The notes under the pieces: generated by a model | What the model was told of the DNA's origin: nothing | What the model saw: the letters and a program-made list of their open reading frames with translations, nothing else | Databases searched by the model: none | Translations under genes and position numbers: made by a program | Origin: UBA6544 sp049601975 | GTDB lineage: Bacteria; Pseudomonadota; Alphaproteobacteria; UBA8366 | Length of the DNA: 64,000 nucleotides | Direction of reading: 5' to 3' | Assembly (NCBI GenBank): GCA_049601975.1 | Contig: JBMYRC010000005.1 | Coordinates: forward strand, 1-64,000 | Shown here: positions 44,212 through 53,085 of the stretch, piece after piece | How positions within the stretch are numbered: the stretch's first letter is position 1 | Layout of the letters: each line of letters begins with the position of its first letter

Positions 44212-45210
44212 TCACAAAATCTCGTTGACCGCGCCAGTCGGGTGATCCCCTCTCAACGCTTCCAGAATACTCGTGGCCGCTTCTGCTTCGATGGCTTTTC
44301 GGACATCCGTAACGGCAGAGCCGATATGCGGCGTGAAGAGCGTTTTCTCAGGTTGCGCCAGCAATGTCTGCGGAATTTCCTGTGGCCGGTCTGGACGAGC
44401 CCAATCTTCAAACTCGAAAACATCTGCCGCATATCCCGCAAGCTGACCGTCGGCTAATGCGTCGGACACAGCCATCTCGTCAACGACGGAACCGCGCCCC
44501 GGATTCACCAAAATAGCCCCCGGCTTCATCATGTCGATAGCGACTCCATCAATCATATGCAGCGTCTCTGCAGTCAACGGCATGGCCAGGATGATAAAGT
44601 CAGCGCGGCAAATCAGCTCCTCAAATCCGGCACGTTTGAGATGCAATGAGGCGCCGGTCACCGGATCGAGCGCTTGGTCGTCCGCATAGAGAACCGTGGC
44701 GTCGAATCCTTGCAGCCGCTGAGCGATAGCCTGCCCGACTCGGCCCATTCCAACGATGCCGACTGTCCGCCCGGCAAGCCCCATCCCATAGAGCGTCGGC
44801 CGCCATGCGGCAAAGCGCCCGGCGCGAATATCTCGGTCGCCAATCATCACGTGTCGGGCAATTCCAATCAATAAACCGATCGCAAGCTCAGCAGTTGGCA
44901 CGGTCAACAAATCATCCACGATTGTGACCCACACGCCTCGTCCGGTGCAGGCCTCGACGTCGAAATTGTCATAGCCTTTCAACGCACAGGCAACGATCTT
45001 CAATTTTGGGCATTGCGCGAGAAAATCATCGTCGATTGAGTCCGGCATAAACACCATCATGGCGTCAGCGTCACGACACCGTTTTATGATTTCATCCTCA
45101 GACAGCGAGGATTCGCCATCATTGGTGATGACATCAGTCCAATCCTCGAGCATCGCGACGGTTTCCGGAAAAACCCGATGGGTCAGGACAGTCTTTGGTC
45201 GATCAGCCAT
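44212..45210 (-). CDS. PtxD-like D-2-hydroxyacid dehydrogenase (possible phosphite dehydrogenase)
   Basis: 332-residue NAD-dependent D-2-hydroxyacid dehydrogenase with strong similarity, from memory, to phosphite dehydrogenase PtxD: DADAMMVFMPDSIDDDFL, CALKGYDNFDVEACTGRGVW (the PtxD active-site Lys, here K78), LLTVPTAELAIGL, NPGRGSVVDE (Arg), GYAADVFEFEDWARPDRP (Glu) and TLFTPHIGSAV (His). The Rossmann motif is GIVGMGRVG; YADD after the second strand carries acidic residues, favouring NAD. AGGAGA lies five bases before ATG. No ptxABC phosphite transporter genes are adjacent, so the substrate is not certain. Confidence 0.78.
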   Translation of the reverse strand: MADRPKTVLTHRVFPETVAMLEDWTDVITNDGESSLSEDEIIKRCRDADAMMVFMPDSIDDDFLAQCPKLKIVACALKGYDNFDVEACTGRGVWVTIVDDLLTVPTAELAIGLLIGIARHVMIGDRDIRAGRFAAWRPTLYGMGLAGRTVGIVGMGRVGQAIAQRLQGFDATVLYADDQALDPVTGASLHLKRAGFEELICRADFIILAMPLTAETLHMIDGVAIDMMKPGAILVNPGRGSVVDEMAVSDALADGQLAGYAADVFEFEDWARPDRPQEIPQTLLAQPEKTLFTPHIGSAVTDVRKAIEAEAATSILEALRGDHPTGAVNEIL

Positions 45211-45246
45211 GGCGCTCTCCTACAACAGATATCCAGCGACAGCCTA

Positions 45247-46920
45247 TCAGGCCGGGCGCAGAAACGTGTCGAAATTCTCATCGTGCATCCTACCCATCGC
45301 CTGGAAGAGCGGGTCATCCGCGATACCACCGCTTCCCAACGCCTCAACATAGCCACGCCAGAAAGCGCCCTCATCGAACGGCTTCCAGAAGCTGTACGGT
45401 GTATCCGGCAGGTACCTGCAATCAACGATAAACCTGCGATAAAAAAGATCGTTTGCGATTAGGGCCCGCGTCTGCTGTGTCTCGTCCTGGCTCATTTGCG
45501 GCCCTCGGGTTATCGCCTCCAAATAGGTATCCGCAGATTGCGGTTCCTCGCTAAAGCCATTGCCAGCAAAAAAACCGCGCCCCCCTAAGATGACAGGCAT
45601 ACCGCAACCGGCAAACTCCAGACCCACCTTGCCATTAACGGTAATCAGAAAATCCGCAAACTGCGCGAGGCTCGCCGTATTCAAACCTTCAGGTACCACA
45701 TGAATGTGCGCCACATCTCGTGCGATCGCATAGGCTCTCGAGGCTGGTTCCAGATCGTCGGTGTAATGCGCCAAGTTTGGGTGAAGTTTTACCAACCAAT
45801 CGATCTCCGGCTGATCGCGCACGACCTCAAGCGTTTGGATATACCAATCGTAAAAATCATCAAATAGAAGCCCCGGTGAGAAATGATTAGCGTCGGGAAA
45901 AGCATGCAGCATGAGCAATCCTTTCGGTCGCTCAACATCAAGCCCCATCGACCGGCCGAGCTCCTGGGTCGATATTTTGCGCCGCTCCGGCGAATATCCC
46001 TCTTCATTCAGATACTCGAACTCATTGCCGCTGCCGCCCATACGTCGATGCAGTGTCTCTTCAGCGGTTCGGATGGCGGCCTCACCCTCTTCCCTCAAAA
46101 CTCGATCAATATGACCCGGTATGATTCTGGTCATCACATCCGACGCCGCCTCCACACCCTGACGGCGTTGGATACGCATCCCCTTACCGCCGTAGCGCGC
46201 GTAAATATCCGCCCCATGCTCTGCCGCTAACCGAGCCAAAATACCAAAACGGAGATAGACCAGATGTCCCATAACTGCGGCACCTACTTCCTCGACCTGC
46301 AATAGGCGATCAAAGAGCGCATAGTAATTCAGCATAAGCGCAACATAAGCCCGTAAATCGTCATCGACCTCGTGCATCGTTACCTGACGGGTTTCCCGCA
46401 AATAAGTGTCATAGAGAAGATCGCCGACCGGCAAACCGTTCACGTTCAACCCCAAGACCCGGCGTCGCAACTCATGACCGGTTAGCCCTTCCAATTGTGC
46501 GATAATCTGCACCGCTTCCGGGCGGACGTCTTTCGCGGCCTCATCGCGCACGAACGTGAATTGCTCAATTCCGAAACTGCGTGCTAATAGAATTATTTTT
46601 TGATCCGTTGCACTGGATACCAGTGCCCATGGTTTCAATCCGCGGGTCAATTCCAGATACTTCCCAAGGATCAGATTGCCGAGGTAGTAAACCGGGTGAT
46701 CGACCAGCAAGTCCACTAAGACACGCTTTGGTTTCACGTTGGCACCGCCAGCTGACTGCCGTCGCCAAAAACGGATGCCGTGTGAAATTGCCTGCTCGAA
46801 TGCGGCCGAATCGTCGGAAGGGCTCTCTGCGGACAAGCAGTTGGACTCCCAGGTATAAAAGGACGAATTCCATAGTGCCAGCCCCGATACCCGGGCGCAA
46901 TTCGATGTGCCACAGTGCAA
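45247..46920 (-). CDS. Capsule-type glycosyltransferase-like protein
   Basis: Up to 557 residues. The C-terminal half has the pattern of capsule polysaccharide (KpsS/LipB-like) transferases: DWLVKLHPNLAH, HVVPEGLNTASLAQFADFLITVNGKVGLEFAGCGMPVILGG. The N-terminal 60 residues look poorly conserved and begin at TTG; a GTG at about 46737 in front of KPKRVLVDLLVDHP is a better start. A middle helical part (about 150-300) is not recognised. It probably adds a sugar in a surface polysaccharide, but no other capsule genes are adjacent. The PtxD-like gene follows 36 bases downstream. Confidence 0.65.
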   Translation of the reverse strand: MHCGTSNCARVSGLALWNSSFYTWESNCLSAESPSDDSAAFEQAISHGIRFWRRQSAGGANVKPKRVLVDLLVDHPVYYLGNLILGKYLELTRGLKPWALVSSATDQKIILLARSFGIEQFTFVRDEAAKDVRPEAVQIIAQLEGLTGHELRRRVLGLNVNGLPVGDLLYDTYLRETRQVTMHEVDDDLRAYVALMLNYYALFDRLLQVEEVGAAVMGHLVYLRFGILARLAAEHGADIYARYGGKGMRIQRRQGVEAASDVMTRIIPGHIDRVLREEGEAAIRTAEETLHRRMGGSGNEFEYLNEEGYSPERRKISTQELGRSMGLDVERPKGLLMLHAFPDANHFSPGLLFDDFYDWYIQTLEVVRDQPEIDWLVKLHPNLAHYTDDLEPASRAYAIARDVAHIHVVPEGLNTASLAQFADFLITVNGKVGLEFAGCGMPVILGGRGFFAGNGFSEEPQSADTYLEAITRGPQMSQDETQQTRALIANDLFYRRFIVDCRYLPDTPYSFWKPFDEGAFWRGYVEALGSGGIADDPLFQAMGRMHDENFDTFLRPA

Positions 46921-46991
46921 CAGGTTTCCCCCTGCGTCCTACGACATAGCTTTGTTCCAGGTCAGGGAAACAGCAAAAAAGGCTCCTAAAT

Positions 46992-47795
46992 ATGGGTGGA
47001 TTTCTCGATGGTAAGGCGGCGGTCATTACCGGCTCGACAAGCGGCATTGGGCTTGGATACGCCCGCGCGATCGCTAAAGAAGGCTGCGACATTCTGCTGA
47101 ACGGTTTCGGCGACGCGCCCGATATTGAGAATGCGCGGTCCGCTCTCGAATCCGATTTCGGCGTGAAAGCGATCTACCATGGCGCCGACATGCGCAAGCC
47201 CGACGAAATCAAGACAATGATTGATACCGCGACCGATGCCTTCGGCAAAGTCGATATCTTGATCAATAATGCGGGCATGCAACATCGCGCCTCGATCGAG
47301 GAATTTCCGCTCGACGTTTGGAATGACATGTTCGCCGTCAACGTGACTTCCGCCATGCTGACAACACAAATGGTGTTGCCGCAAATGAAGGAGCGTGATT
47401 GGGGCCGGATCATCAACACGGCCTCTGTCAATTCGCAGATCACGTCACCAAACACGTCCGGCTACACCGCCTCGAAGCACGCCATTATGGGCCTCACGCG
47501 AGCCGTCGCACTGGAAACCATCATGACCGGTGTCACCTGCAACGCAATTTGTCCCGGCACCGTGCGTACCAATTTGAGCGAACACCGGATCGAAACGTTT
47601 GCCGCAGAACGACAGAAATCGACGGAAGACGTGATCGACGAGTATCTCGAGCAGAAGATGCCTTACCATCAGGCTATGAAGCGTTTCATCACCGTCGAAG
47701 AAATTGCCGCCGGCGCCATCTATCTCTGCAGCGATGCAGGTGCCGCGATGCGCGGCGCGGCCTTCACCATCGATGGCGGTTGGACCATTCGATAA
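46992..47795 (+). CDS. 3-hydroxybutyrate dehydrogenase-like SDR
   Basis: 267-residue classical SDR. The cofactor motif is TGSTSGIGLG, the NNAG strand is INNAGMQHRASIEEFPLDVWN, the catalytic residues are Ser in NTASVNS and Y-x3-K in YTASK, and the C-terminal block ETIMTGVTCNAICPGTVRTNL...DGGWTIR is characteristic of D-3-hydroxybutyrate dehydrogenases. That fits the PHB depolymerase gene 10 kb away, though the two are not linked. It is followed after 20 bases by hyuA, so a different hydroxy-acid or sugar alcohol remains possible. Confidence 0.85.
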   Translation: MGGFLDGKAAVITGSTSGIGLGYARAIAKEGCDILLNGFGDAPDIENARSALESDFGVKAIYHGADMRKPDEIKTMIDTATDAFGKVDILINNAGMQHRASIEEFPLDVWNDMFAVNVTSAMLTTQMVLPQMKERDWGRIINTASVNSQITSPNTSGYTASKHAIMGLTRAVALETIMTGVTCNAICPGTVRTNLSEHRIETFAAERQKSTEDVIDEYLEQKMPYHQAMKRFITVEEIAAGAIYLCSDAGAAMRGAAFTIDGGWTIR

Positions 47796-47815
47796 GAGTT
47801 ACCGGAACACACGGC

Positions 47816-49861
47816 ATGAATAGAATAGGCGTCGATGTCGGCGGCACTTTTACCGACTTTACCTTGCTCCACGAAAAAGCGGGCAAACTGTATTACCACA
47901 AGACGCCGTCTACGCCCGGCGAGCCGTCGGAAGCCGTCGAGATCGGGTTATCGGAACTGATTGAGACTCATAATATCGATCCGTCTGAAATAGGATACCT
48001 GGGCCACGGCACGACTGTCGCCCTCAACATGTTGCTGGAACGCCGAGCGCCAACAATTGGTCTATTGACCACCAAGGGCTTTCGCGACGTCCTCGAGATC
48101 GCCCGCCAAATTCGCCCTCATCTCTATGATTACGAAATAACGCGCCCGGAACCCTTGGCCCGGCGGGCCCATCGCATCGAAATACCGGAACGTATCGCCG
48201 TTGACGGCCGTGTCCTGACACCTCTCGATCTCGATTCCGTCGAGGCCGCCGCCCTGCAACTTCGGGATGCTGGTATCACTTCTGTCGCGATCTGTTTCCT
48301 GCATGCCTATCAGTTTCCCGAACACGAACAAAAAGCCGGCGATATCGTTCGGCGTATTTTGCCCGATGCCTTTGTCAGCCTATCAAGTGAAGTTTTGTCG
48401 GAGTTTCGCGAGTACGAGCGCACATCGACGACCGCGGTAAACGCTTATGTCGGGCCGCGCATGAAAGCTTATATCGGCAAACTTGAAGATCGCATCGCCG
48501 ATTTCGGCATCGACCGTTCCCCTTATATCATCCACTCGAACGGTGGATTGCTCACCATCGAGGCGGCGGCGACCTTTCCCGTCCGCACGTGCCTTTCCGG
48601 CCCTGCCGCCGGTGTTGTCGGCGCCGCTGCCGTTGCCAAAGCAGCGGAACAACCCGACGTTTTGGCCTTTGACGTTGGCGGCACGAGCACCGATGTCTCC
48701 TTAGTTCTGAATGGACGGCCGCTTTTCACGTCGGAACGGACGGTGGCTGGCCACCCCGTCAAATCACCGGCAATCGACGTGAACGCAATCGGCGCCGGTG
48801 GAGGCAGCATCGCTTGGATCGACGGCGGTGGCGCCCTCAAGGTCGGACCGCACAGCGCCGGTGCCGACCCAGGCCCCGTCGCATATGGACGCGGCGGCGA
48901 AGAGGTCACATTGACGGACGCCAATATCGCGCTCGGTCGGTTGAACCCAGGAGCCCTTCTCGGCGGCCGCATGGCCATGGATGCCGATGCGGCACGCCGC
49001 GCCATTGAGGACAAAATCGCCAAACCGCTCGGCCTTTCAATTGAAGACGCCGCCATCGGCATTATCCGGGTCGCGGCCTCGGGCATTGCCCGCGCCATCC
49101 GCTCCGTTGCTTCCGCCAAGGGTCACAACCCAGCGGAATTTGCACTCTTCGCCTATGGCGGTGCCGGACCGCTGCTGGCCTCCGACGTCAACGATGAGGT
49201 CGGTTGCGGGCGCATCCTCATCCCCCGAGAACCCGGCACACTTTGTGCGCGCGGCATCTTACTTTCTGATCTCACTTTCGATTTCGTCCGTACCATCCTG
49301 CGCCGAGCCGAGGAGGATGGCTGGCGACGGGTCCAGGAAGCCTTCGACGCTCTGGAAGCTCAAGCAGAAGAATGGCTCGCGAAGGATGACGTCCCGATGG
49401 AAGCCCGCTCGTTCCGTCGGTACGTGGAAGCGCGCTACGAAGGTCAAAGCTTCGAAGTACGCGTGGAGTTCGATTGCCCTGTGTCTGAAGTTTCCCTGAA
49501 GACATTCGTCGCCGCTTTCCACGCAGAGCATAAGGCGCAATACAGCTACGACATCCAAGAGCGGAATGTCGAGATCGTAAATTGCCGCCTGGAAGCCGTC
49601 GGCGAAACACCAAAACCACCGATGCAAAGCGCGGAAGGCGACGGAGATGCCTCTGCCGAGATCGGCAAAAGGCGCGTTCATTTTGGCTCTAATGGCGGCT
49701 GGCTTGAGGCCACCGTCTACGACCGCTCGAAATTGTCACAGGGCGATGCAATCGCCGGCCCCGCTATCGTCGAGGAAATGAGCTCAACAAGTGTTATCCC
49801 ACCAACCTATCGCATCACCGTCGACAAGATCGGTAACCTGGTTCTGGAGCCAAGCACATGA
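47816..49861 (+). CDS. hyuA: Hydantoinase/oxoprolinase A subunit
   Basis: 681-residue ATP-dependent subunit of the hydantoinase/5-oxoprolinase family. N-terminal IGVDVGGTFTDFTLL is the first phosphate loop of the actin-like ATPase; further marks are GHGTTVALNMLLER, LSGPAAGVVGA, AFDVGGTSTDVSL and GAGGGSIAWID. The true start is MNRIGVD; an upstream open frame overlapping the SDR is chance. The gene's TGA overlaps the hyuB ATG by four bases. The pair opens lactam or hydantoin rings at the cost of ATP, or carboxylates ketones in related enzymes. Confidence 0.93.
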   Translation: MNRIGVDVGGTFTDFTLLHEKAGKLYYHKTPSTPGEPSEAVEIGLSELIETHNIDPSEIGYLGHGTTVALNMLLERRAPTIGLLTTKGFRDVLEIARQIRPHLYDYEITRPEPLARRAHRIEIPERIAVDGRVLTPLDLDSVEAAALQLRDAGITSVAICFLHAYQFPEHEQKAGDIVRRILPDAFVSLSSEVLSEFREYERTSTTAVNAYVGPRMKAYIGKLEDRIADFGIDRSPYIIHSNGGLLTIEAAATFPVRTCLSGPAAGVVGAAAVAKAAEQPDVLAFDVGGTSTDVSLVLNGRPLFTSERTVAGHPVKSPAIDVNAIGAGGGSIAWIDGGGALKVGPHSAGADPGPVAYGRGGEEVTLTDANIALGRLNPGALLGGRMAMDADAARRAIEDKIAKPLGLSIEDAAIGIIRVAASGIARAIRSVASAKGHNPAEFALFAYGGAGPLLASDVNDEVGCGRILIPREPGTLCARGILLSDLTFDFVRTILRRAEEDGWRRVQEAFDALEAQAEEWLAKDDVPMEARSFRRYVEARYEGQSFEVRVEFDCPVSEVSLKTFVAAFHAEHKAQYSYDIQERNVEIVNCRLEAVGETPKPPMQSAEGDGDASAEIGKRRVHFGSNGGWLEATVYDRSKLSQGDAIAGPAIVEEMSSTSVIPPTYRITVDKIGNLVLEPST

Positions 49862-51579
49862 CGACCCCTTCGGACGAAAGAGTCATCGACGCCATTGAAA
49901 TCGAAGTCTTCAACAACCGGGTCCTCGCGATTATCGAGGAGATGGGCGCCAAACTCGTCCGCTCTTCGTTTTCGCCAAATATCAAGGAACGCCGCGACTG
50001 TTCCGTGGCTTTGTTCGACGCCAGCGGTCGCTCCATTGGACAAGCAGCGCATATCCCAATCCATCTGGGGTCGCTAAAAGGCGGTGTCGATGCCGTCTTG
50101 CGGGATTTCCCCATGGAGGAGATTTATCCAGGCGACGCGTTCGTCTGTAATGACGCGTATCTCGCCGGTGGCACGCACCTGCCGGACATCTCAATCATCA
50201 CTCCGATCTTCTATGACGGCAAAATTAAGTTCTTTGCAGCGTGCCTCGGTCATCATGCGGATGTCGGCGGCTCCGTACCCGGGTCGATCAGCCCCAGCGC
50301 AGCCAGCATTTTCGAGGAAGGCATCCGTATCCCTCCAGTCAAAATGGTCCACAAGGGCGTGCTCGATAACGGTATCATGCAGATGATCATCCAGAACACG
50401 CGGGAGCCGGAAGATCGATTGCTCGACCTCAAGGTTCAGATCGCAACCAACACATTGGGGGCGGAACAAGTCGTCGCACTCGTCGAGCGTATGGGAAGCG
50501 AAGCTGTCGACCGGGCAGTCGAAGATTTGATGATATATACCGCACGCCGACTACGGGCGCGGATCGCCGACCTAAAGGACGGCACGCATAGCTTCACAAC
50601 GTGGATGGACGATGACGGATTCGGCGGCGAAAAGCTGCCGCTCGCGGCCACCGTGACCGTCGAGGGCGACCGGATGCACCTCGATTTTACGGGTTCCGGG
50701 CCACAATCGCGCGGCGGTTATAACATCATGCCGACCGGCGTGATGGCGACGGTCGCCTATGCGATCAAAGCCTTGCTCGATCCGGAACTCCCGGCAAACA
50801 GCGGGTTGTTTGATGCCATCGAGTTCACCGCGCCCGAAGGGACCATCGTCAATCCTCACTATCCGGCTGCGGTCGGTGCACGAACCACGACATGCCAGAA
50901 ACTTTCCGGCGCGGTCTTTGGTGCATTCGCCGGATTATTACCGCCGGAGAAAGCCATGGCATCCTGCCACGATGTCCTGGGCGCAATGGTATTTTCCGGC
51001 AAATCAAAGAAACACGCCGGCACCTATGTCTACTTGGAAACGCTTGCAGGTGGAAACGGGGCGCGGGACGCCCTTGACGGTATGGACGGCGCCCACTGCC
51101 ACATCACGAATTCGCTAAACATGCCCGCCGAAGCAGTCGAGCATGAATATCCGTTGATGGTTGAGGAATATACCTTGGTCGTCGATTCCGGTGGTGCCGG
51201 GCGACACCGAGGCGGCATGGGCGTCGCTCGGGACGTTAAAATTCTCGCGGACGCCACAACCTTCTCCGGTCGGGCGGACAGCTATCTCACTTCTGCGGAG
51301 GGCTATGCGGGTGGGAAACCGGGTGGCAATTGTCGGATCGTGCGAAATCACGGTACCAATCGCGAAGAGGCCATGGCACCGAAACAACGCCTGCTCACGC
51401 TTGACGCTGGAGAGACAGTGCGGATGGAAACACCGGGAGGCGGCGGTCTCGGCAATCCGCAAGATCGTGATATCGTCGACCTCGCTCATGATTTGGAAGA
51501 CGGCCGCATGCGGGAAGCCACCGCGCGGCGCGATTATGGCGACGACATGGTTGACCGGGCCTTGGTCCATATCGGATAA
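49858..51579 (+). CDS. hyuB: Hydantoinase B/oxoprolinase family subunit
   Basis: 573-residue partner of HyuA. The N-terminal IEVFNNRVLAIIEEMGAKLVRSSFSPNIKERRDCSVALFD and the metal-binding-type blocks NDAYLAGGTHLPDISIITPIF, AACLGHHADVGGSVPGS and TPGGGGLGNPQDRD are family signatures. ATGA overlap with hyuA shows translational coupling. Whether the complex acts on hydantoins, 5-oxoproline or acetophenone-type ketones cannot be decided here; the small subunits of acetone carboxylases are absent. Confidence 0.93.
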   Translation: MTTPSDERVIDAIEIEVFNNRVLAIIEEMGAKLVRSSFSPNIKERRDCSVALFDASGRSIGQAAHIPIHLGSLKGGVDAVLRDFPMEEIYPGDAFVCNDAYLAGGTHLPDISIITPIFYDGKIKFFAACLGHHADVGGSVPGSISPSAASIFEEGIRIPPVKMVHKGVLDNGIMQMIIQNTREPEDRLLDLKVQIATNTLGAEQVVALVERMGSEAVDRAVEDLMIYTARRLRARIADLKDGTHSFTTWMDDDGFGGEKLPLAATVTVEGDRMHLDFTGSGPQSRGGYNIMPTGVMATVAYAIKALLDPELPANSGLFDAIEFTAPEGTIVNPHYPAAVGARTTTCQKLSGAVFGAFAGLLPPEKAMASCHDVLGAMVFSGKSKKHAGTYVYLETLAGGNGARDALDGMDGAHCHITNSLNMPAEAVEHEYPLMVEEYTLVVDSGGAGRHRGGMGVARDVKILADATTFSGRADSYLTSAEGYAGGKPGGNCRIVRNHGTNREEAMAPKQRLLTLDAGETVRMETPGGGGLGNPQDRDIVDLAHDLEDGRMREATARRDYGDDMVDRALVHIG

Positions 51580-51646
51580 GCCGCTCGACCTTTCACCGAG
51601 TGTGGTGGAAGATGACGAATCCGAATTGCATTGAGGGAGAGTACCG

Positions 51647-52258
51647 ATGGCACGCGTCGAAACCGTCAATCAACTGCGTGAGATTTACCGCCAGCCAAAG
51701 GGTCGCGCGGCGCAAAAGGTCATTCCGCAACTAGAGAAACACAGCAAACACATCATTGAGCTGTCACCGTTTATGGTGATCTCGACAACCGGTGAAGACG
51801 GCATTGCCGATGTATCCCCGCGGGGCGATGCCCCCGGATTTGTAAAAATCCTAGACGATCAAACCATCGCAATCCCAGATCGCCCCGGGAACAACCGGCT
51901 CGACACTCTTACCAACATTCTCGCGAACCCGGCTGTCGGCACGATATTTTTCGTCCCCGGTGTCGATGAAGTTCTACGCATCAACGGAGATGCGGAGATT
52001 CGAGACGATGCAGACCTCCTCGCGCAATTCGAGATGAAGGGAAAACTTCCCGCCACCGTGCTCGTCATCAAAGCACGGGAGATCTATTTGCATTGCGCGA
52101 AGGCAATCATGCGCTCCGGTCTTTGGAAGTCCGAAACGCATGTCGAGCGCTCAGTGCTGCCGACCATCGGCCAAATGATCGTCGATCAAATTGGCGGCGA
52201 TCGCCCCGAAGAAACCCATGCGGATGTGAAGCGCGAGTACGAGAAAGTTTTGTACTAG
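51647..52258 (+). CDS. PPOX-class FMN-binding protein (MSMEG_1061-like)
   Basis: 203-residue pyridoxamine-phosphate-oxidase-fold flavoprotein. The split-barrel strands are ELSPFMVISTTGEDGIADVSPRGDAPGFVKILDD, IAIPDRPGNNRLDTLTNILANPAVGTIFFVPG and LRINGDAEI, matching the small FMN-dependent subgroup named after MSMEG_1061. The C-terminus LHCAKAIMRSGLW is also typical. GGGAGA lies six bases before ATG. Reaction unknown. It lies 67 bases after hyuB and may be co-transcribed. Confidence 0.85.
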   Translation: MARVETVNQLREIYRQPKGRAAQKVIPQLEKHSKHIIELSPFMVISTTGEDGIADVSPRGDAPGFVKILDDQTIAIPDRPGNNRLDTLTNILANPAVGTIFFVPGVDEVLRINGDAEIRDDADLLAQFEMKGKLPATVLVIKAREIYLHCAKAIMRSGLWKSETHVERSVLPTIGQMIVDQIGGDRPEETHADVKREYEKVLY

Positions 52259-52278
52259 CGCTCCGTCCTGGGCCCTCC

Positions 52279-53052
52279 TTACCGGCCTTTCCAGTTCGGA
52301 TCGCGTTTCTCGGCGAAGGCTTTCGGGCCTTCAATCATGTCCTCGCTATTGCGCAGCACGTTGACGCTCTCGTATTCCGCCAACATCGCTTCTTCGACGG
52401 ACGCGTGCTCCAAACCACGACGTACCACATCAAGGCTGGTGCGGATAGAGACCGGTGAGCATTTCTCGATTTCGGCCGCGAACCGTTTGGCGGCGCTCAA
52501 AGCTTCGCCTTCCGCCACGAGTTCGGTGACGAAACCAATCTCAAGGCCTTCCGCCGCCGGAACGTGACGGCCCGTCAGGATCATGCCCATCGCCTTCTTC
52601 TGCGGTATGGCGCGGGGCAGTCGGTGCAAACCACCCGCGAGTGCCGCCAATCCGACACGGGGCTCCGGTAGCGCAAAGCGGGCATTCTCTGCCCCGATGA
52701 TCACATCGCAAGCCAGCGCGAGCTCGAACCCGCCGCCCATGGCGACACCATTCACTGCCGCGATCATCGGCTTGGTGCGGTCAAAACGCTCAGTTATGCC
52801 GCCGAAACCGCTTTTCGGCTTATCGCGTGTCCCGCCTTCGGCTTGGAACTTAAGGTCATTACCGGCACTGAACGCCCGGTCACCTGCTCCCGTCAAAATA
52901 CAAACCCAGAGATCCGGATCGGCTTCGAAATCGTTGAACACTTTGTCGAGTTCAAAATGCGCCGGCGAATGCAACGCATTCATGCGCTCTGGCCGATTCA
53001 ACGTAACCGTAAGAACGTGCCCGTCAGTTTCCGTATAACTGAATTCACCCAT
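52279..53052 (-). CDS. Enoyl-CoA hydratase/isomerase family protein
   Basis: 257-residue crotonase-fold enzyme. The first oxyanion region is AFSAGNDLKFQAEGG, the second AVNGVAMGGGFELALACDVIIGAENARFALPEPRVGLAALAGG. The Glu of LPEPRVG is at the usual catalytic position. It resembles carnitinyl-CoA dehydratase-like members. AGGAAG precedes ATG. Last gene of the minus-strand operon that starts at 57872, so it may act on a CoA ester generated or needed in that pathway. Confidence 0.9.
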   Translation of the reverse strand: MGEFSYTETDGHVLTVTLNRPERMNALHSPAHFELDKVFNDFEADPDLWVCILTGAGDRAFSAGNDLKFQAEGGTRDKPKSGFGGITERFDRTKPMIAAVNGVAMGGGFELALACDVIIGAENARFALPEPRVGLAALAGGLHRLPRAIPQKKAMGMILTGRHVPAAEGLEIGFVTELVAEGEALSAAKRFAAEIEKCSPVSIRTSLDVVRRGLEHASVEEAMLAEYESVNVLRNSEDMIEGPKAFAEKRDPNWKGR

Positions 53053-53085
53053 CTTCCTGCTCCCTATTTTCTTGTCAGTACAATT

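Noticed and set aside
47399..47815. 139-codon upstream extension of hyuA
   Set aside because: It overlaps the SDR gene in another frame and is Arg/His-rich; the family starts at MNRIGVDVGGTF.
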